Origin: Synechococcus sp. HK05
Lineage (GTDB): Bacteria; Cyanobacteriota; Cyanobacteriia; PCC-6307; Cyanobiaceae
Direction: 5' to 3'
Assembly (NCBI RefSeq): GCF_019104765.1
Contig: NZ_JAHRXJ010000010.1
Coordinates: 1 to 64,000, forward strand
Length of the DNA stretch: 64,000 nucleotides
Part shown: in pieces, positions 24,476 through 32,218 of the stretch
Numbering within the stretch: position 1 is the first letter of the stretch
Layout of the letters: each line of letters opens with the position of its first letter
Notes under the pieces: generated by a model
Database searches by the model: none
What the model saw: only the letters and a program-made list of their open reading frames with translations
Told to the model about the DNA's origin: nothing
Made by a program: the position numbers and the translations under genes

Positions 24476-24679
24476 TCAAACCCACAAGCCACCCGGCATC
24501 CCAGCCACCACAGGGAACAGCTCTCCTTGCACAGCGCCCTTCACGCGGCGCTTGCGAGGCCGGCGCACGGGAGCGGCGGCGGTGGGCACATGGTGAGCCA
24601 CTGCCTCCACCGACGGCGCCTGGGGCGGCCAGATCACATCAACAGCGCGGAACACGGCATACGGGGACGCAACAGCCAT
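24476..24679 (-). CDS. Small basic protein downstream of a LexA-type box
   Basis: A 67-residue protein (MAVASPYAVFRAVDVIWPPQ) with a basic patch (VRRPRKRRVKG) and a hydrophobic end (ELFPVVAGMPGGLWV). The ATG at 24679 lies 15 bp from the LexA-type box at 24694-24707. It is convergent with the cytochrome gene. A DNA-damage-related role is an inference from the operator only. Confidence 0.45.
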   Translation of the reverse strand: MAVASPYAVFRAVDVIWPPQAPSVEAVAHHVPTAAAPVRRPRKRRVKGAVQGELFPVVAGMPGGLWV

Positions 24680-24693
24680 CACCCCAGGAGCGA

Positions 24694-24707
24694 AGTACAC
24701 CTGTACT
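24694..24707 (+). promoter_or_regulatory. LexA-type SOS operator
   Basis: AGTACACCTGTACT, an almost perfect palindrome matching the cyanobacterial LexA consensus on both strands. It lies between the divergent small genes at 24679 (minus) and 24764 (plus). Confidence 0.65.
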
Positions 24708-24763
24708 AGCCACGCCGCAGCGCGCTGTCAACGGGGCATCATCAGCGCAGTCGTCAGACCGCG

Positions 24764-25021
24764 ATGAGCGATCACACCGCGCAACAGCTCACGCCGCGCG
24801 AGATGGTGCGCGCCCACGCCTACCCCGTGCTGGCTGCCATCAGCAGCCTCAGCCTCGCAGCGATCGCCCTGCTTCAGATCCCCCAGGCCGTGAAAGCGCA
24901 TCGCTACAACCGCTGCGTGGATGCCCAGATCCAGCTGCGCGAGAACAAAGCGCTGCAGGGGCAGAGCGGCCCCGGAAAACTCATCTACCTCAAGGCTGTG
25001 CAGCACTGCGAAGGCCTCTAA
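24764..25021 (+). CDS. Small one-helix hypothetical protein
   Basis: An 85-residue protein with one membrane helix (YPVLAAISSLSLAAIALLQI) and a hydrophilic Cys-containing tail (HRYNRCVDAQIQLRENKALQ, LKAVQHCEGL). The tail would face the periplasm if the N-terminus is inside. Divergent from the LexA-linked gene. Conserved-looking but unassigned. Confidence 0.5.
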   Translation: MSDHTAQQLTPREMVRAHAYPVLAAISSLSLAAIALLQIPQAVKAHRYNRCVDAQIQLRENKALQGQSGPGKLIYLKAVQHCEGL

Positions 25022-25085
25022 AGCAGAAGACGCCGGCAAGCCACGGCATAGTGAAGGTTCGCGATCTGATGCCGAAGGCAGGCCC

Positions 25086-25253
25086 TTGATCCAGCGCCCG
25101 TTGATCTGGAAAGCCCTGGCCTACAGGGTGGTCGCCATTGCCTTTACGGCCCTGTTCACCGGCATCCAGCAGTCGCTCGAAATCCACATCGGCCTCACCC
25201 TGATCTACGTCCTGTTCGACCTGGCCTGGGAGCGCATCACCCCTCGCCGGTGA
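25086..25253 (+). CDS. DUF2061 membrane protein
   Basis: A 55-residue protein of the DUF2061 type: RPLIWKALAYRVVAIAFTAL followed by a second short helix ending in YVLFDLAWERI. The family has two helices and unknown function. No ATG is available; TTG at 25086 is the best start. Confidence 0.55.
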   Translation: MIQRPLIWKALAYRVVAIAFTALFTGIQQSLEIHIGLTLIYVLFDLAWERITPRR

Positions 25254-25297
25254 GCGCCCAAGCGGGTTGATTCCGAGCCGACAACAAAGCGATGACA

Positions 25298-25338
25298 CCA
25301 CTAGATGTGGCGACTAGCGTCCGCCACATCCCCAGTGG
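25298..25338. repeat. Imperfect inverted repeat
   Basis: CCACTAGATGTGGCG and CGCCACATCCCCAGTGG form an interrupted stem around a short spacer, just before the small gene at 25350. No T-run follows, so an operator or RNA hairpin is more likely than a terminator. Confidence 0.35.
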
Positions 25339-25349
25339 TAGAGCCCCCC

Positions 25350-25544
25350 GTGACGGATCTCGCCAGCGCCCGCCTGGGCTGCATCGACCCTCACGCCCTC
25401 GCCGAGCTGCTCCAATTGAGCCCCGAACAGCGGGCCCAACTGCTGCAGGCCCTGCACTCCACCCCTCAGGCCCTACGGCCTGATGGAACGGTGCCGATCG
25501 AGGTGGGCCTTGGCATCAGCACGCGCCTTCGCGCCGCCGGCTGA
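25350..25544 (+). CDS. Small hypothetical protein
   Basis: A 64-residue frame (MTDLASARLGCIDPHALAEL, then LQLSPEQRAQLLQALHSTPQ) with helical character and GTG start at 25350. Its end overlaps the zinc-ribbon gene on the other strand by 29 bp. Evidence is limited to composition. Confidence 0.35.
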   Translation: MTDLASARLGCIDPHALAELLQLSPEQRAQLLQALHSTPQALRPDGTVPIEVGLGISTRLRAAG

Positions 25545-25710
25545 CGCGCTGAAGCAGGCGACGCCAGAACCCGGGCCGTGCCTGAGCCGCCTCAGCCTGC
25601 CTTGCATCCGAGCAGCTGGAACAGAGCACCTGCCCCTTCACCCGCCGGTAGTGCTGGGTTGAGCGCTCGATGAACGTGCCGCAACCCTTGCAGGGAAAGA
25701 TCGGGCTCAT
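25516..25710 (-). CDS. Small zinc-ribbon protein
   Basis: A 64-residue protein with a four-cysteine zinc ribbon: CKGCGTFIERSTQHYRR followed by VLCSSCSDARQAE, and a basic C-terminus. The ATG at 25710 is chosen (MSPIFPCKGC). Likely nucleic-acid or protein binding; no named family. Confidence 0.55.
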   Translation of the reverse strand: MSPIFPCKGCGTFIERSTQHYRRVKGQVLCSSCSDARQAEAAQARPGFWRRLLQRVSRRREGAC

Positions 25711-25854
25711 CCGCAAAACGCCCTTCTAGCGAGGCGGCCTGGAAGGCACTGTCCAGCCAGAACCGCTCCAACAGCCCTAACCCATCGGCCGGGCGCCTGC
25801 GTGTTGGACCCCTCACCGGGATTTGCCCACCCATAGCCCAAAAGCCTTCACGAT

Positions 25855-25884
25855 CCGTTACGGTTGTTGAAACGTTCCGTTACG
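25855..25884 (+). promoter_or_regulatory. Direct repeats upstream of hli genes
   Basis: CCGTTACG occurs at 25855 and again at 25877, 22 bp apart, ending five bases before the hli start. Cyanobacterial hli promoters are commonly bound by RpaB at HLR1 sites (repeats of G/TTTACA). These repeats resemble that half-site but not the standard spacing. Confidence 0.35.
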
Positions 25885-25888
25885 TCTC

Positions 25889-26032
25889 ATGTCCGACTCC
25901 ACCTCCCGCTTCGGTTTCGTCGGCTTCGCCGAAACCTGGAACGGTCGCCTCGCCATGCTCGGCTTCGTGATCGGCCTCGGCACCGAGCTGCTCACCGGCC
26001 AGGGCATCCTCTCCCAGATCGGTCTGGGCTGA
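25889..26032 (+). CDS. High-light-inducible protein (Hli)
   Basis: A 47-residue one-helix chlorophyll-binding protein. The signature FAETWNGRLAMLGFVIGLGT contains the ExxNGRxAM motif, which binds chlorophyll through Glu and Asn. Hli proteins protect photosystem II and chlorophyll synthesis under stress. The next hli gene starts four bases after its stop, so the two form an operon. Confidence 0.9.
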   Translation: MSDSTSRFGFVGFAETWNGRLAMLGFVIGLGTELLTGQGILSQIGLG

Positions 26033-26036
26033 AGCC

Positions 26037-26273
26037 ATGACCAACAGCCCCGCCAACGACAAGTGGTATTGGGATCGCGCCACCCAGCAGATCCACATGG
26101 AACAGCTGAAGCGCGTTGAGCTGTTCAATGGCCGCGCCGCCATGCTCGGCATTGTGATCGGCATCCTCACGGAAGCCATCACTGGCGCGGGCATTGCGCA
26201 CCAGATTGGCCTGGGCCCACTGGTTGATGGCTATGCCGCCTGCCGCACCCAGTTCCTGCCCTTCTGCTTCTGA
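26037..26273 (+). CDS. High-light-inducible protein (Hli), second of pair
   Basis: A 78-residue Hli protein with an N-terminal hydrophilic extension and the signature VELFNGRAAMLGIVIGILTE. A C-terminal tail (DGYAACRTQFLPFCF) carries two cysteines, which is unusual for short Hli proteins. Co-transcribed with the preceding hli and followed by a terminator at 26302-26331. Confidence 0.9.
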   Translation: MTNSPANDKWYWDRATQQIHMEQLKRVELFNGRAAMLGIVIGILTEAITGAGIAHQIGLGPLVDGYAACRTQFLPFCF

Positions 26274-26301
26274 AGCTCTAGCTCCTGGAGCCGAATCGAT
26301 C

Positions 26302-26331
26302 AGCCCCAGGCGTTTGCCCGGGGCTTTTTTT
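26302..26331 (+). terminator. Rho-independent terminator after the hli operon
   Basis: AGCCCCAGGC / GCCCGGGGCT stem with a short loop, then seven T. The minus-strand hli gene ends five bases further on. Confidence 0.85.
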
Positions 26332-26335
26332 GTGC

Positions 26336-26563
26336 TTAGGAGAGATACCAGCGCAGCAAATCCAACACCTGACCGGCCGGGCCATGGCCCGTGATCCATT
26401 CACCCACCAGAGCTGCCGCAAAGCCGAGCATCGCCACACGACCGTTCAACCGCTCAACCCCAGCCAGAGCTGTGGTGTTCCAGGGCCGGCGGGTGGTGAG
26501 GCCTTCGCCGAAGGCTTCGTGCGGTTCGTAGAGGTATTGCGGTTGCGAGTCTGGCTTGGACAT
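26336..26563 (-). CDS. High-light-inducible protein (Hli), third copy
   Basis: A 75-residue Hli protein with a longer N-terminus (PQYLYEPHEAFGEGLTTRRP) and the signature GVERLNGRVAMLGFAAALVG, then EWITGHGPAGQV. The ATG at 26563 is chosen over the GTG-type start at 26587. Convergent with the first two hli genes. Confidence 0.9.
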   Translation of the reverse strand: MSKPDSQPQYLYEPHEAFGEGLTTRRPWNTTALAGVERLNGRVAMLGFAAALVGEWITGHGPAGQVLDLLRWYLS

Positions 26564-26612
26564 CGTCAAAAACGACCGGCCTCCCAACTTAGGTAGCTAG
26601 CTCACCAGGCGC

Positions 26613-27911
26613 TTAAACAACGGGGCTGGATGAAATCTGGCCGCGGGCAATGCCCTCCAACAGCAGGGCGTGATCATCCTGGGCCCACTGGGCATGCTCG
26701 AGCGCCCCAGGCAGGAGCCGCTGTGCAAAACGTTTCGGCGCTCCAACATCGGCGGCAATCGCTCGGCGATCACCCGAGCGAGCATGAGCCTTGGCCAAGG
26801 TCCAGCCGCAAATTCTCGCGTAATCCTTCAGGCCATCGGCATCCAGGCACTCCACCTCCACAGAGCCTTTCCAATCGCGAAAATGGCGCCAGTAGAAGTC
26901 GTGGTGGAGCAGCGATCGGGTCCAACCGAGGAACGCATCGCTGGCGGTTTGCAACAAGCGCTGGCCTTGCACCACCCGCTCGCCTTGATGCTCCGGTGCT
27001 GGCCCTGGTAAGTAGGGAGCCAGCACCGATGGCACGGCTTGCTTGCTCTGGAGCACAAGCACATCATCGGGGCATTCGCCCAGAAACAACCCCACTGCAC
27101 AGCGGGTACCCACCGACCCCACCCCCACGGCCTTGAGCGCTGCATCCACGAGGCGATAGCGCGAGAGCAGATGCTGCATCTCAGCCCGCAGCGTGTCTTT
27201 GTAGCTCTCAAACAAATGCTCCGCCCACTCCCGCCAATGCAGTCCACCCAGTAAATCTGGAGGCAATTCCCCATGCCGCCAAAGCAAGGGCGGATCGTGG
27301 CGAAAGCGAAGCCCGCCATTGGCGTCGGTTTCGCACAGCTTGCGCACGGCCTGGCGGCTGTCGCGATGCAATGCAGAAGCCACCACGCGGCGCAGGTGCT
27401 CCCGGAACGACCGGCTGCCGCGCTCCTTGATCCAGAGCTCCAGCGGCAAACGGGCCACCCACATCGGGATGAATGGCATGGCCGCAAACTGATGCATGGC
27501 TTTGGCGTAGCTGCGCAGGACCCGGCAACAGATGGCCTCCTGCTCCGCCTCAGCCAGGCCATTGCTGCGGGCCGCCAGCAGAAAACTGGTGGCCAGGCGC
27601 ATCACATCCCACTCGTAGGGGCCCGGGAAGGTTTCATCGAAATCATTGATGCCAAACAACAGCTGCCGTTCCGGCGAGCCAAAGAAGCCAAAATTCAGCA
27701 AGTGGGCATCACCACAGAGCTGCACCATCAGGCCGGAGTGGTTCTGGCGAGCTAGATCAGCCGCCATCACTGCCGCCGCGCCGCGGAAGTAAGCAAACGC
27801 GCTTTCCGCCATGCGGCTGTGGCGCACCGGCAGCAACCACTGCAGGCGCTGGCTTTCCTGATCCAGCAACAGCTTCAGCGGGTCGCGCTCCACGCCCACG
27901 GAACCCACCAT
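26613..27911 (-). CDS. DUF2252 protein
   Basis: A 432-residue DUF2252 family protein with a predicted aminoglycoside-kinase-like fold. Family motifs are LCGDAHLLNFGFFGSPER, FGINDFDETFPGPYEWDVMR and VGSVGTRC, with KSFR-type helices later in the protein. Substrate and reaction are unknown for the family. ATG at 27911. Confidence 0.75.
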   Translation of the reverse strand: MVGSVGVERDPLKLLLDQESQRLQWLLPVRHSRMAESAFAYFRGAAAVMAADLARQNHSGLMVQLCGDAHLLNFGFFGSPERQLLFGINDFDETFPGPYEWDVMRLATSFLLAARSNGLAEAEQEAICCRVLRSYAKAMHQFAAMPFIPMWVARLPLELWIKERGSRSFREHLRRVVASALHRDSRQAVRKLCETDANGGLRFRHDPPLLWRHGELPPDLLGGLHWREWAEHLFESYKDTLRAEMQHLLSRYRLVDAALKAVGVGSVGTRCAVGLFLGECPDDVLVLQSKQAVPSVLAPYLPGPAPEHQGERVVQGQRLLQTASDAFLGWTRSLLHHDFYWRHFRDWKGSVEVECLDADGLKDYARICGWTLAKAHARSGDRRAIAADVGAPKRFAQRLLPGALEHAQWAQDDHALLLEGIARGQISSSPVV

Positions 27912-27988
27912 CCACGGCTGCTTCAGCTGAATTCAGCATGGCAACGGCCGCAGCAACTTGGCCACAATGAACGCCGCCGCCAATCACC

Positions 27989-28408
27989 GTGGACACCTCC
28001 AGCCTGCGCGCCCTGTTCACCAAGCCCTATGGCACCCCAGGCCCGAGCCCAGAGCAATGGCGGGCGGCCTACAGCCAGGAGGTGGTGTTTGAAGACCCCA
28101 CCCAGAAACAGCAGGGGATCGAGGCCTACCTGGCGGCCCAGGAGGGCTTGCTGCGCCGCTGCGATGACGTGTATCTCACACCTGGCGCGATCGCGATGGA
28201 GGGCAACACCGCTTTTGTGGAGTGGGAGATGGGGCTGAAGATCAAAGGCATTGAGTTCATCTACCCCGGCACCACCCGCCTACTGTTCAACGAGGCCGGA
28301 TTGATCATCGATCACCGTGACTATTTCGATTTCGTGGGTCCCACGTTTGAACCCGTACCCGTGATCGGGGGGTTTGTGCGCTGGCTCTATAAACGTTTTG
28401 TGAACTGA
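27989..28408 (+). CDS. NTF2/SnoaL-like protein
   Basis: A 139-residue cone-shaped alpha/beta protein. The order of elements (helix LRALFTKPYG, then VVFEDPTQKQQGIEAYLAAQ, AFVEWEMGLKIKGIEFIYPG and LIIDHRDYFDFVG) follows the SnoaL/NTF2 layout with the conserved Phe-Glu-Asp and H-R-D-Y residues. A GTG start at 27989 fits. Possible isomerase or ligand-binding role. Confidence 0.65.
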   Translation: MDTSSLRALFTKPYGTPGPSPEQWRAAYSQEVVFEDPTQKQQGIEAYLAAQEGLLRRCDDVYLTPGAIAMEGNTAFVEWEMGLKIKGIEFIYPGTTRLLFNEAGLIIDHRDYFDFVGPTFEPVPVIGGFVRWLYKRFVN

Positions 28409-28478
28409 ACCCAGATCGACGTTCCCTGGGCCAGATCAACCTGCACCAGCACCTACCACAACACGGCATTAAACGCCA

Positions 28479-29027
28479 TCAAAAGATGGCGTACTTGAGC
28501 CCAAGCCCCACCAGCAGAATGCCGCCCAGGGTCTCGAGATGAGCGGAATAGCGAACAGGAAAGTTCTTGGCAACCAGCAACCCCAGCAGCACAAAGAGAA
28601 ACGCGCTCGATCCGATCACAAAAGCGTAAGGAAGCAACGACTTTCCAGCCAGTGAGAGGGTCACGCCGACGGCCGCATTATCGATGCTCGTGGCAATCGA
28701 AACAAGCAGGATTTTCAAGAAGCGCTGCTTCTTCTTTTTCGCCACTTCAGTAGAGACCTGCGGATCCACGGATAGGCCATTACTGATCATGCGCGCACCG
28801 ATGCAACCCAGCACCAAGAAGATGGCCCAGTGCTGATAGGCGCCGACATAACTTTTCGTGAGATCGCCCAGAATAAATCCAAGAGCAATAGCCAAGGCTC
28901 CAGACAACGCCGCAGAAGCCCCATAGGACAAAGCCCGCCGCCGCGAGAAGCGCCTGGCGCCCATGGCGAAGGCCGCACAAAAGGTATCGATATTCAAGAC
29001 GCAGGCAAAAGCAATCAACTCAAACAT
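28479..29027 (-). CDS. mntP: Manganese efflux protein MntP family
   Basis: A 182-residue, six-helix membrane protein of the MntP (DUF204/YebN) family. The two pseudo-repeats are visible: LNIDTFCAAFAMGA and SIATSIDNAAVGVTLSLA, each with the conserved Asp, then LETLGGILLVGLGLKY. MntP exports Mn2+. A yybP-ykoY-type manganese riboswitch was looked for upstream and not seen. Confidence 0.75.
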   Translation of the reverse strand: MFELIAFACVLNIDTFCAAFAMGARRFSRRRALSYGASAALSGALAIALGFILGDLTKSYVGAYQHWAIFLVLGCIGARMISNGLSVDPQVSTEVAKKKKQRFLKILLVSIATSIDNAAVGVTLSLAGKSLLPYAFVIGSSAFLFVLLGLLVAKNFPVRYSAHLETLGGILLVGLGLKYAIF

Positions 29028-29143
29028 CGAAGGCCCGACACGGCGTCGCCAACAGTGTTAGCGATACCAGAAAATCTTGCTGTCGCGCTTAGCACACTGC
29101 AACGCTGCAAGGCAGACAGTACAAGCCGGATCGATCCAGAACG

Positions 29144-29815
29144 TCAGCCCGATGTGATGAGGTTAACCACCGCCGAGATAACAGTGGAATAAAACAAAAA
29201 ACTGACAACCGAGTGAAACAACACCACACGCCTGACGGAGCTGTCTTCGAGGTTGGTATCACTCATCGCATAGGTGAGGCCAACAGCGTAAGAAACGTAC
29301 AGGAAATCAGTAAATTCCGGTTCATCCGAGCCTGCAAACACGAAACCCTGAGGATTGGGGCCATCAGCAGACGGCAGCGGATTGAGACTAAAATATTTTT
29401 TAGCGTAATAAATGGCGAAGCCATTATGCATTTGCAGCCAAACCGCAAACAATGAGGCGAAATAGACCAGCGTGCGCCATTCCTGCGGCAACACTGAGTC
29501 GCCGCTATGCACATCACGCACGCAGAGGCTGAGGAGGCCCACGCTGATAAACGTGAAGATCACGGTGCGCTCGAGCAGCAGAGCCCGGCTCGGCAGCCAA
29601 CGGCCAAAGATCTCGCGCGTTTCGCGTGCGTTCACACGAAACGACTCTAGAAAATAGATCGTTTGGTCAAACACGATTGCCGCCAGAAACCCAATCGGGA
29701 AGGCCTCTCGCAAACGGATTGGCTCCATCAGCACGAGGGTGACCACGATCCCCACGGACAAGGCGCGCAGGAAGCGACTGCTATCGCGGAAACAGGCTGG
29801 ATGAGATGCACTCAC
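29144..29815 (-). CDS. DUF1345 membrane protein, copy 1
   Basis: A 223-residue membrane protein with about five helices. Typical DUF1345 stretches are TREIFGRWLPSRALLLERTV, FAIYYAKKYFSLNP and FTDFLYVSYAVGLTYAMSDT. It is a paralog of the protein at 38719-39387; both lie beside the metal-ATPase cluster. GTG at 29815 removes a poorly supported upstream extension. Function unknown. Confidence 0.7.
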   Translation of the reverse strand: MSASHPACFRDSSRFLRALSVGIVVTLVLMEPIRLREAFPIGFLAAIVFDQTIYFLESFRVNARETREIFGRWLPSRALLLERTVIFTFISVGLLSLCVRDVHSGDSVLPQEWRTLVYFASLFAVWLQMHNGFAIYYAKKYFSLNPLPSADGPNPQGFVFAGSDEPEFTDFLYVSYAVGLTYAMSDTNLEDSSVRRVVLFHSVVSFLFYSTVISAVVNLITSG

Positions 29816-29850
29816 GGCACAATCGCCTCGCGAGCGGCACACTAACCAGC

Positions 29851-30462
29851 ATGACCTCTCCTGCCAGCCCCTCTGAAGTGATCCAAGCCCTGCAGCAGGG
29901 CAATGAACGCTTCCGCGAGGCGCGATCGATCCACCCCCATGCCAGCCAAGCTCGGTTGCACGAGCTGGAGACGGGCCAAACACCTCAGGCCGCCGTGCTC
30001 ACCTGCTCGGACTCGCGCGTGGCCGTTGAACTGTTATTCGACAGCGGCTTCGGTGATTTATTCGTGATCCGCAACGCCGGTAACGCCTCCACACCCGGCA
30101 GCCTCGCTTCCGTGGAATACGCCGTGGAGGCCCTGAATGTGCCGGTGGTGGTGGTGATGAGCCACTCCGGTTGCGGAGCGGTGGGGGCCGCCTGCGCTCC
30201 CGAGCACCTGCTCACACCCACGCTGATGGATCACGTGGGGCACATTCGCAACGGGCTCAAGGCCGGTGGATTAGCGCTTGTACCTCCGGTTGATCTATCC
30301 GCGGCGTACAACATCCATTCGAAAATCACAGCACGCGAGCTGATCAACACCAGTGCCTTGCTGCGCGAGCGCATTGAGAGCGGGCAGCTTGAGGTGCATG
30401 CGGCCTGTTTTGAGCTCCACACCCTCGCCGTTACGTGGCTGGGAGTGGAGACCGGGGCTTGA
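29851..30462 (+). CDS. Beta-carbonic anhydrase
   Basis: A 203-residue zinc enzyme interconverting CO2 and bicarbonate. Zinc ligands can be read: Cys in VLTCSDSRV (Asp-Arg dyad included) and His/Cys in MSHSGCGAV. No signal peptide, so it acts in the cytoplasm; it is not a carboxysomal CsoSCA. The C-terminal ELHTLAVTWLG is usual. The ATG at 29851 is chosen. The 3' end overlaps the neighbouring minus-strand gene by 32 bp. Confidence 0.85.
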   Translation: MTSPASPSEVIQALQQGNERFREARSIHPHASQARLHELETGQTPQAAVLTCSDSRVAVELLFDSGFGDLFVIRNAGNASTPGSLASVEYAVEALNVPVVVVMSHSGCGAVGAACAPEHLLTPTLMDHVGHIRNGLKAGGLALVPPVDLSAAYNIHSKITARELINTSALLRERIESGQLEVHAACFELHTLAVTWLGVETGA

Positions 30463-31339
30463 TCCGGCTCACCAGTTGACGGCGGCTCCAACTGCTGGCC
30501 CAATCAATCTTGCGGCCCACCGAAGCGCCCAATCGGGTGCCCAGGCGAGCGCCCCACTCCTGGCCACCACTGAGACCTCGGCCTAATCCACCCATCACCG
30601 TTTCGGTGACGCGCTCACCGGCTTGATCCTCACCAAGCGCGACCAGCCAACTCAGCCGGCCAACCCCCTTGGCACGGCCATGGTTCTGAATCAGATCTTC
30701 CACGGCTTGGCCGGCCACGATGGAGCCCAGGGTCATTCCCGCCACGGCTCCGGCGGGCCCAGCCAAGGCCGCACCAATGGCGCCACCGGTGCTCCAACCA
30801 GCCTCCTCGCCGAGCTTGCCGCCGATCTTGCGGATGGAGATGGCCCCCAGATCGCCCTTGCGCAACGGGCTCTCGCCATCGGCCAGCTCGCCTCCAGCCA
30901 CGGATCCCACCACCGACCCCACCACAGCCCCAGCCGCTCCAGCCATCAAGCCGGCGCGCGGTCCAAGCAACCAAGCCCCCACCAGTCCAGCCCCTGTACC
31001 CAGCACCACCTGGCCCACCGCGGCTCCCACGATGTTTCCGCCGATCTGGCGGGTCATGCGTTCCCAGGGCGAATCGGTTATGGGGTCGTGGCGGCGCTGA
31101 TCCACCAGCGCGCAGCCGAGATCCGTGAGCGCCAGCTGCCAGCGCAGCTCAGAACAGCCGCTGGCCAGCTCAATCACCACACTGCGGCTGGCCTGCCGCC
31201 ATTGCACGTCCCGCACCCAGGCCTGAGCCGAAAGGGCTGCCACCAGATCCTCCACAACCGAGGCCGGCTGGTCAGCCGGGTAGCGCAGGCGCAGTCTCTG
31301 CGCTGTGGCGTGCATCAACTGACAAGGCAAGGCGTGCAC
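30431..31339 (-). CDS. HMA-like plus glycine-zipper protein
   Basis: A 302-residue protein. Residues about 10-75 look like a ferredoxin-fold HMA domain without the metal-binding CxxC (AQRLRLRYPADQP, then VRDVQWRQASRSVVIEL). The middle is extremely Gly/Ala-rich with glycine zippers (GGNIVGAAVGQVVLGTGAGL, GAAGAVVGSVVGSVAGGELA), which would insert into or permeabilise a membrane. Divergent from the DUF5132/HMA pair at 31458-32218. Function unknown; part of the P-type ATPase cluster. Confidence 0.55.
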   Translation of the reverse strand: MHALPCQLMHATAQRLRLRYPADQPASVVEDLVAALSAQAWVRDVQWRQASRSVVIELASGCSELRWQLALTDLGCALVDQRRHDPITDSPWERMTRQIGGNIVGAAVGQVVLGTGAGLVGAWLLGPRAGLMAGAAGAVVGSVVGSVAGGELADGESPLRKGDLGAISIRKIGGKLGEEAGWSTGGAIGAALAGPAGAVAGMTLGSIVAGQAVEDLIQNHGRAKGVGRLSWLVALGEDQAGERVTETVMGGLGRGLSGGQEWGARLGTRLGASVGRKIDWASSWSRRQLVSRIKPRSPLPAT

Positions 31340-31457
31340 CTGGGGCTCCCGATCGATGTGCCGACACGCACACCATGCTGCTCAATCCCGAGCGGAATGG
31401 AAGCGAGAGCCGCCAGCGAGCGTTACTCTTCGGGCGCAACATCCACTCTGATTCGTC

Positions 31458-31748
31458 ATGCTGGAGCTCGAGACTCTGCTGGCCTTCGGTCTCGGTGCCG
31501 GATTGATGGCTCTGGCCCCCGTGGTGGCAGCCGTGGCTGGAAAGGACAGCAAGATCACTGGCGCCGTGAGCGGCACCGGTCGCAGCATTACCAAGCAAGG
31601 ACTGAAACTTGGTCTGGTGGTGGCCGACAAAACCTCCAGCGCCGTGAAGGGCATCGGCCGTGGCCTCGCTGAGGTGGGCGAGAGCTTCACCGATGTGCTC
31701 GCCGAAGCCCGCGCCGATCTGGCTCAGCCCAGCAAAGCGGCCAAGTGA
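31458..31748 (+). CDS. DUF5132 small membrane protein, copy 1
   Basis: A 96-residue protein with an N-terminal hydrophobic helix (LLAFGLGAGLMALAPVVAAV) and an amphipathic tail ending GESFTDVLAEARADL. The layout resembles mycobacterial PacL proteins (DUF1490), which sit beside P-type ATPases CtpC, CtpG and CtpV and scaffold metal efflux. Its stop overlaps the next gene start (GTGA). Paralog of 33303-33635. Confidence 0.6.
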   Translation: MLELETLLAFGLGAGLMALAPVVAAVAGKDSKITGAVSGTGRSITKQGLKLGLVVADKTSSAVKGIGRGLAEVGESFTDVLAEARADLAQPSKAAK

Positions 31749-32218
31749 GTCGATCCGGAGCCTTGAGCGCACTGGTGATTCGTCATCAGCTGCCCCATCG
31801 GCTCCGGATCCACTGCACCACTGAAATCAGCGCCGCTCAGCTGGAGCTGATCCGCAACCAGCTGGAGCGGATCCACCCTGGTGTGGAGGTGAGGGCTACA
31901 GCTCACCGCCACGGCGTGGTGATCAGCCATCATCCCGACCGGGTGGTCTGCCCAGCTTTGGCTGCGGATCTGCTTCAGGCGGCCTTGGATGCCCAACAGC
32001 TGCATGGTCCGGCGACGCCACCCACCCCGCTGGAGCTCTGGTTGGGCGAGACGCGGCAGGGATCCATCAAGGTGTTGATGGCGTTGGCGATCGCCGGTTG
32101 GGCCCTGCCCATCCTGCCTGGCACTCCGTTTTTTCTGATGGCGTGGTGGCTGGGTTGGCGGCCCGAGAAGTCAGAGGAAGCGCAACTCGAGCCAGCCGCT
32201 CTCCAGCCGGGCACCTGA
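31745..32218 (+). CDS. HMA-like protein with C-terminal membrane helices
   Basis: A 157-residue protein. Residues about 10-85 form a Cys-free HMA-like domain starting VIRHQLPHRLRIH. A hydrophobic hairpin follows (IKVLMALAIAGWALPILPGT, PFFLMAWWLGW). The gene at 36163-36684 has the same architecture. GTG start coupled to the DUF5132 gene; its 3' end overlaps the minus-strand ArsA-like gene by 48 bp. Confidence 0.55.
   Translation: MSRSGALSALVIRHQLPHRLRIHCTTEISAAQLELIRNQLERIHPGVEVRATAHRHGVVISHHPDRVVCPALAADLLQAALDAQQLHGPATPPTPLELWLGETRQGSIKVLMALAIAGWALPILPGTPFFLMAWWLGWRPEKSEEAQLEPAALQPGT

Noticed and set aside
29028-29143. Possible yybP-ykoY manganese riboswitch before mntP
   Set aside because: The upstream DNA shows no recognisable paired elements or conserved motif of that riboswitch.
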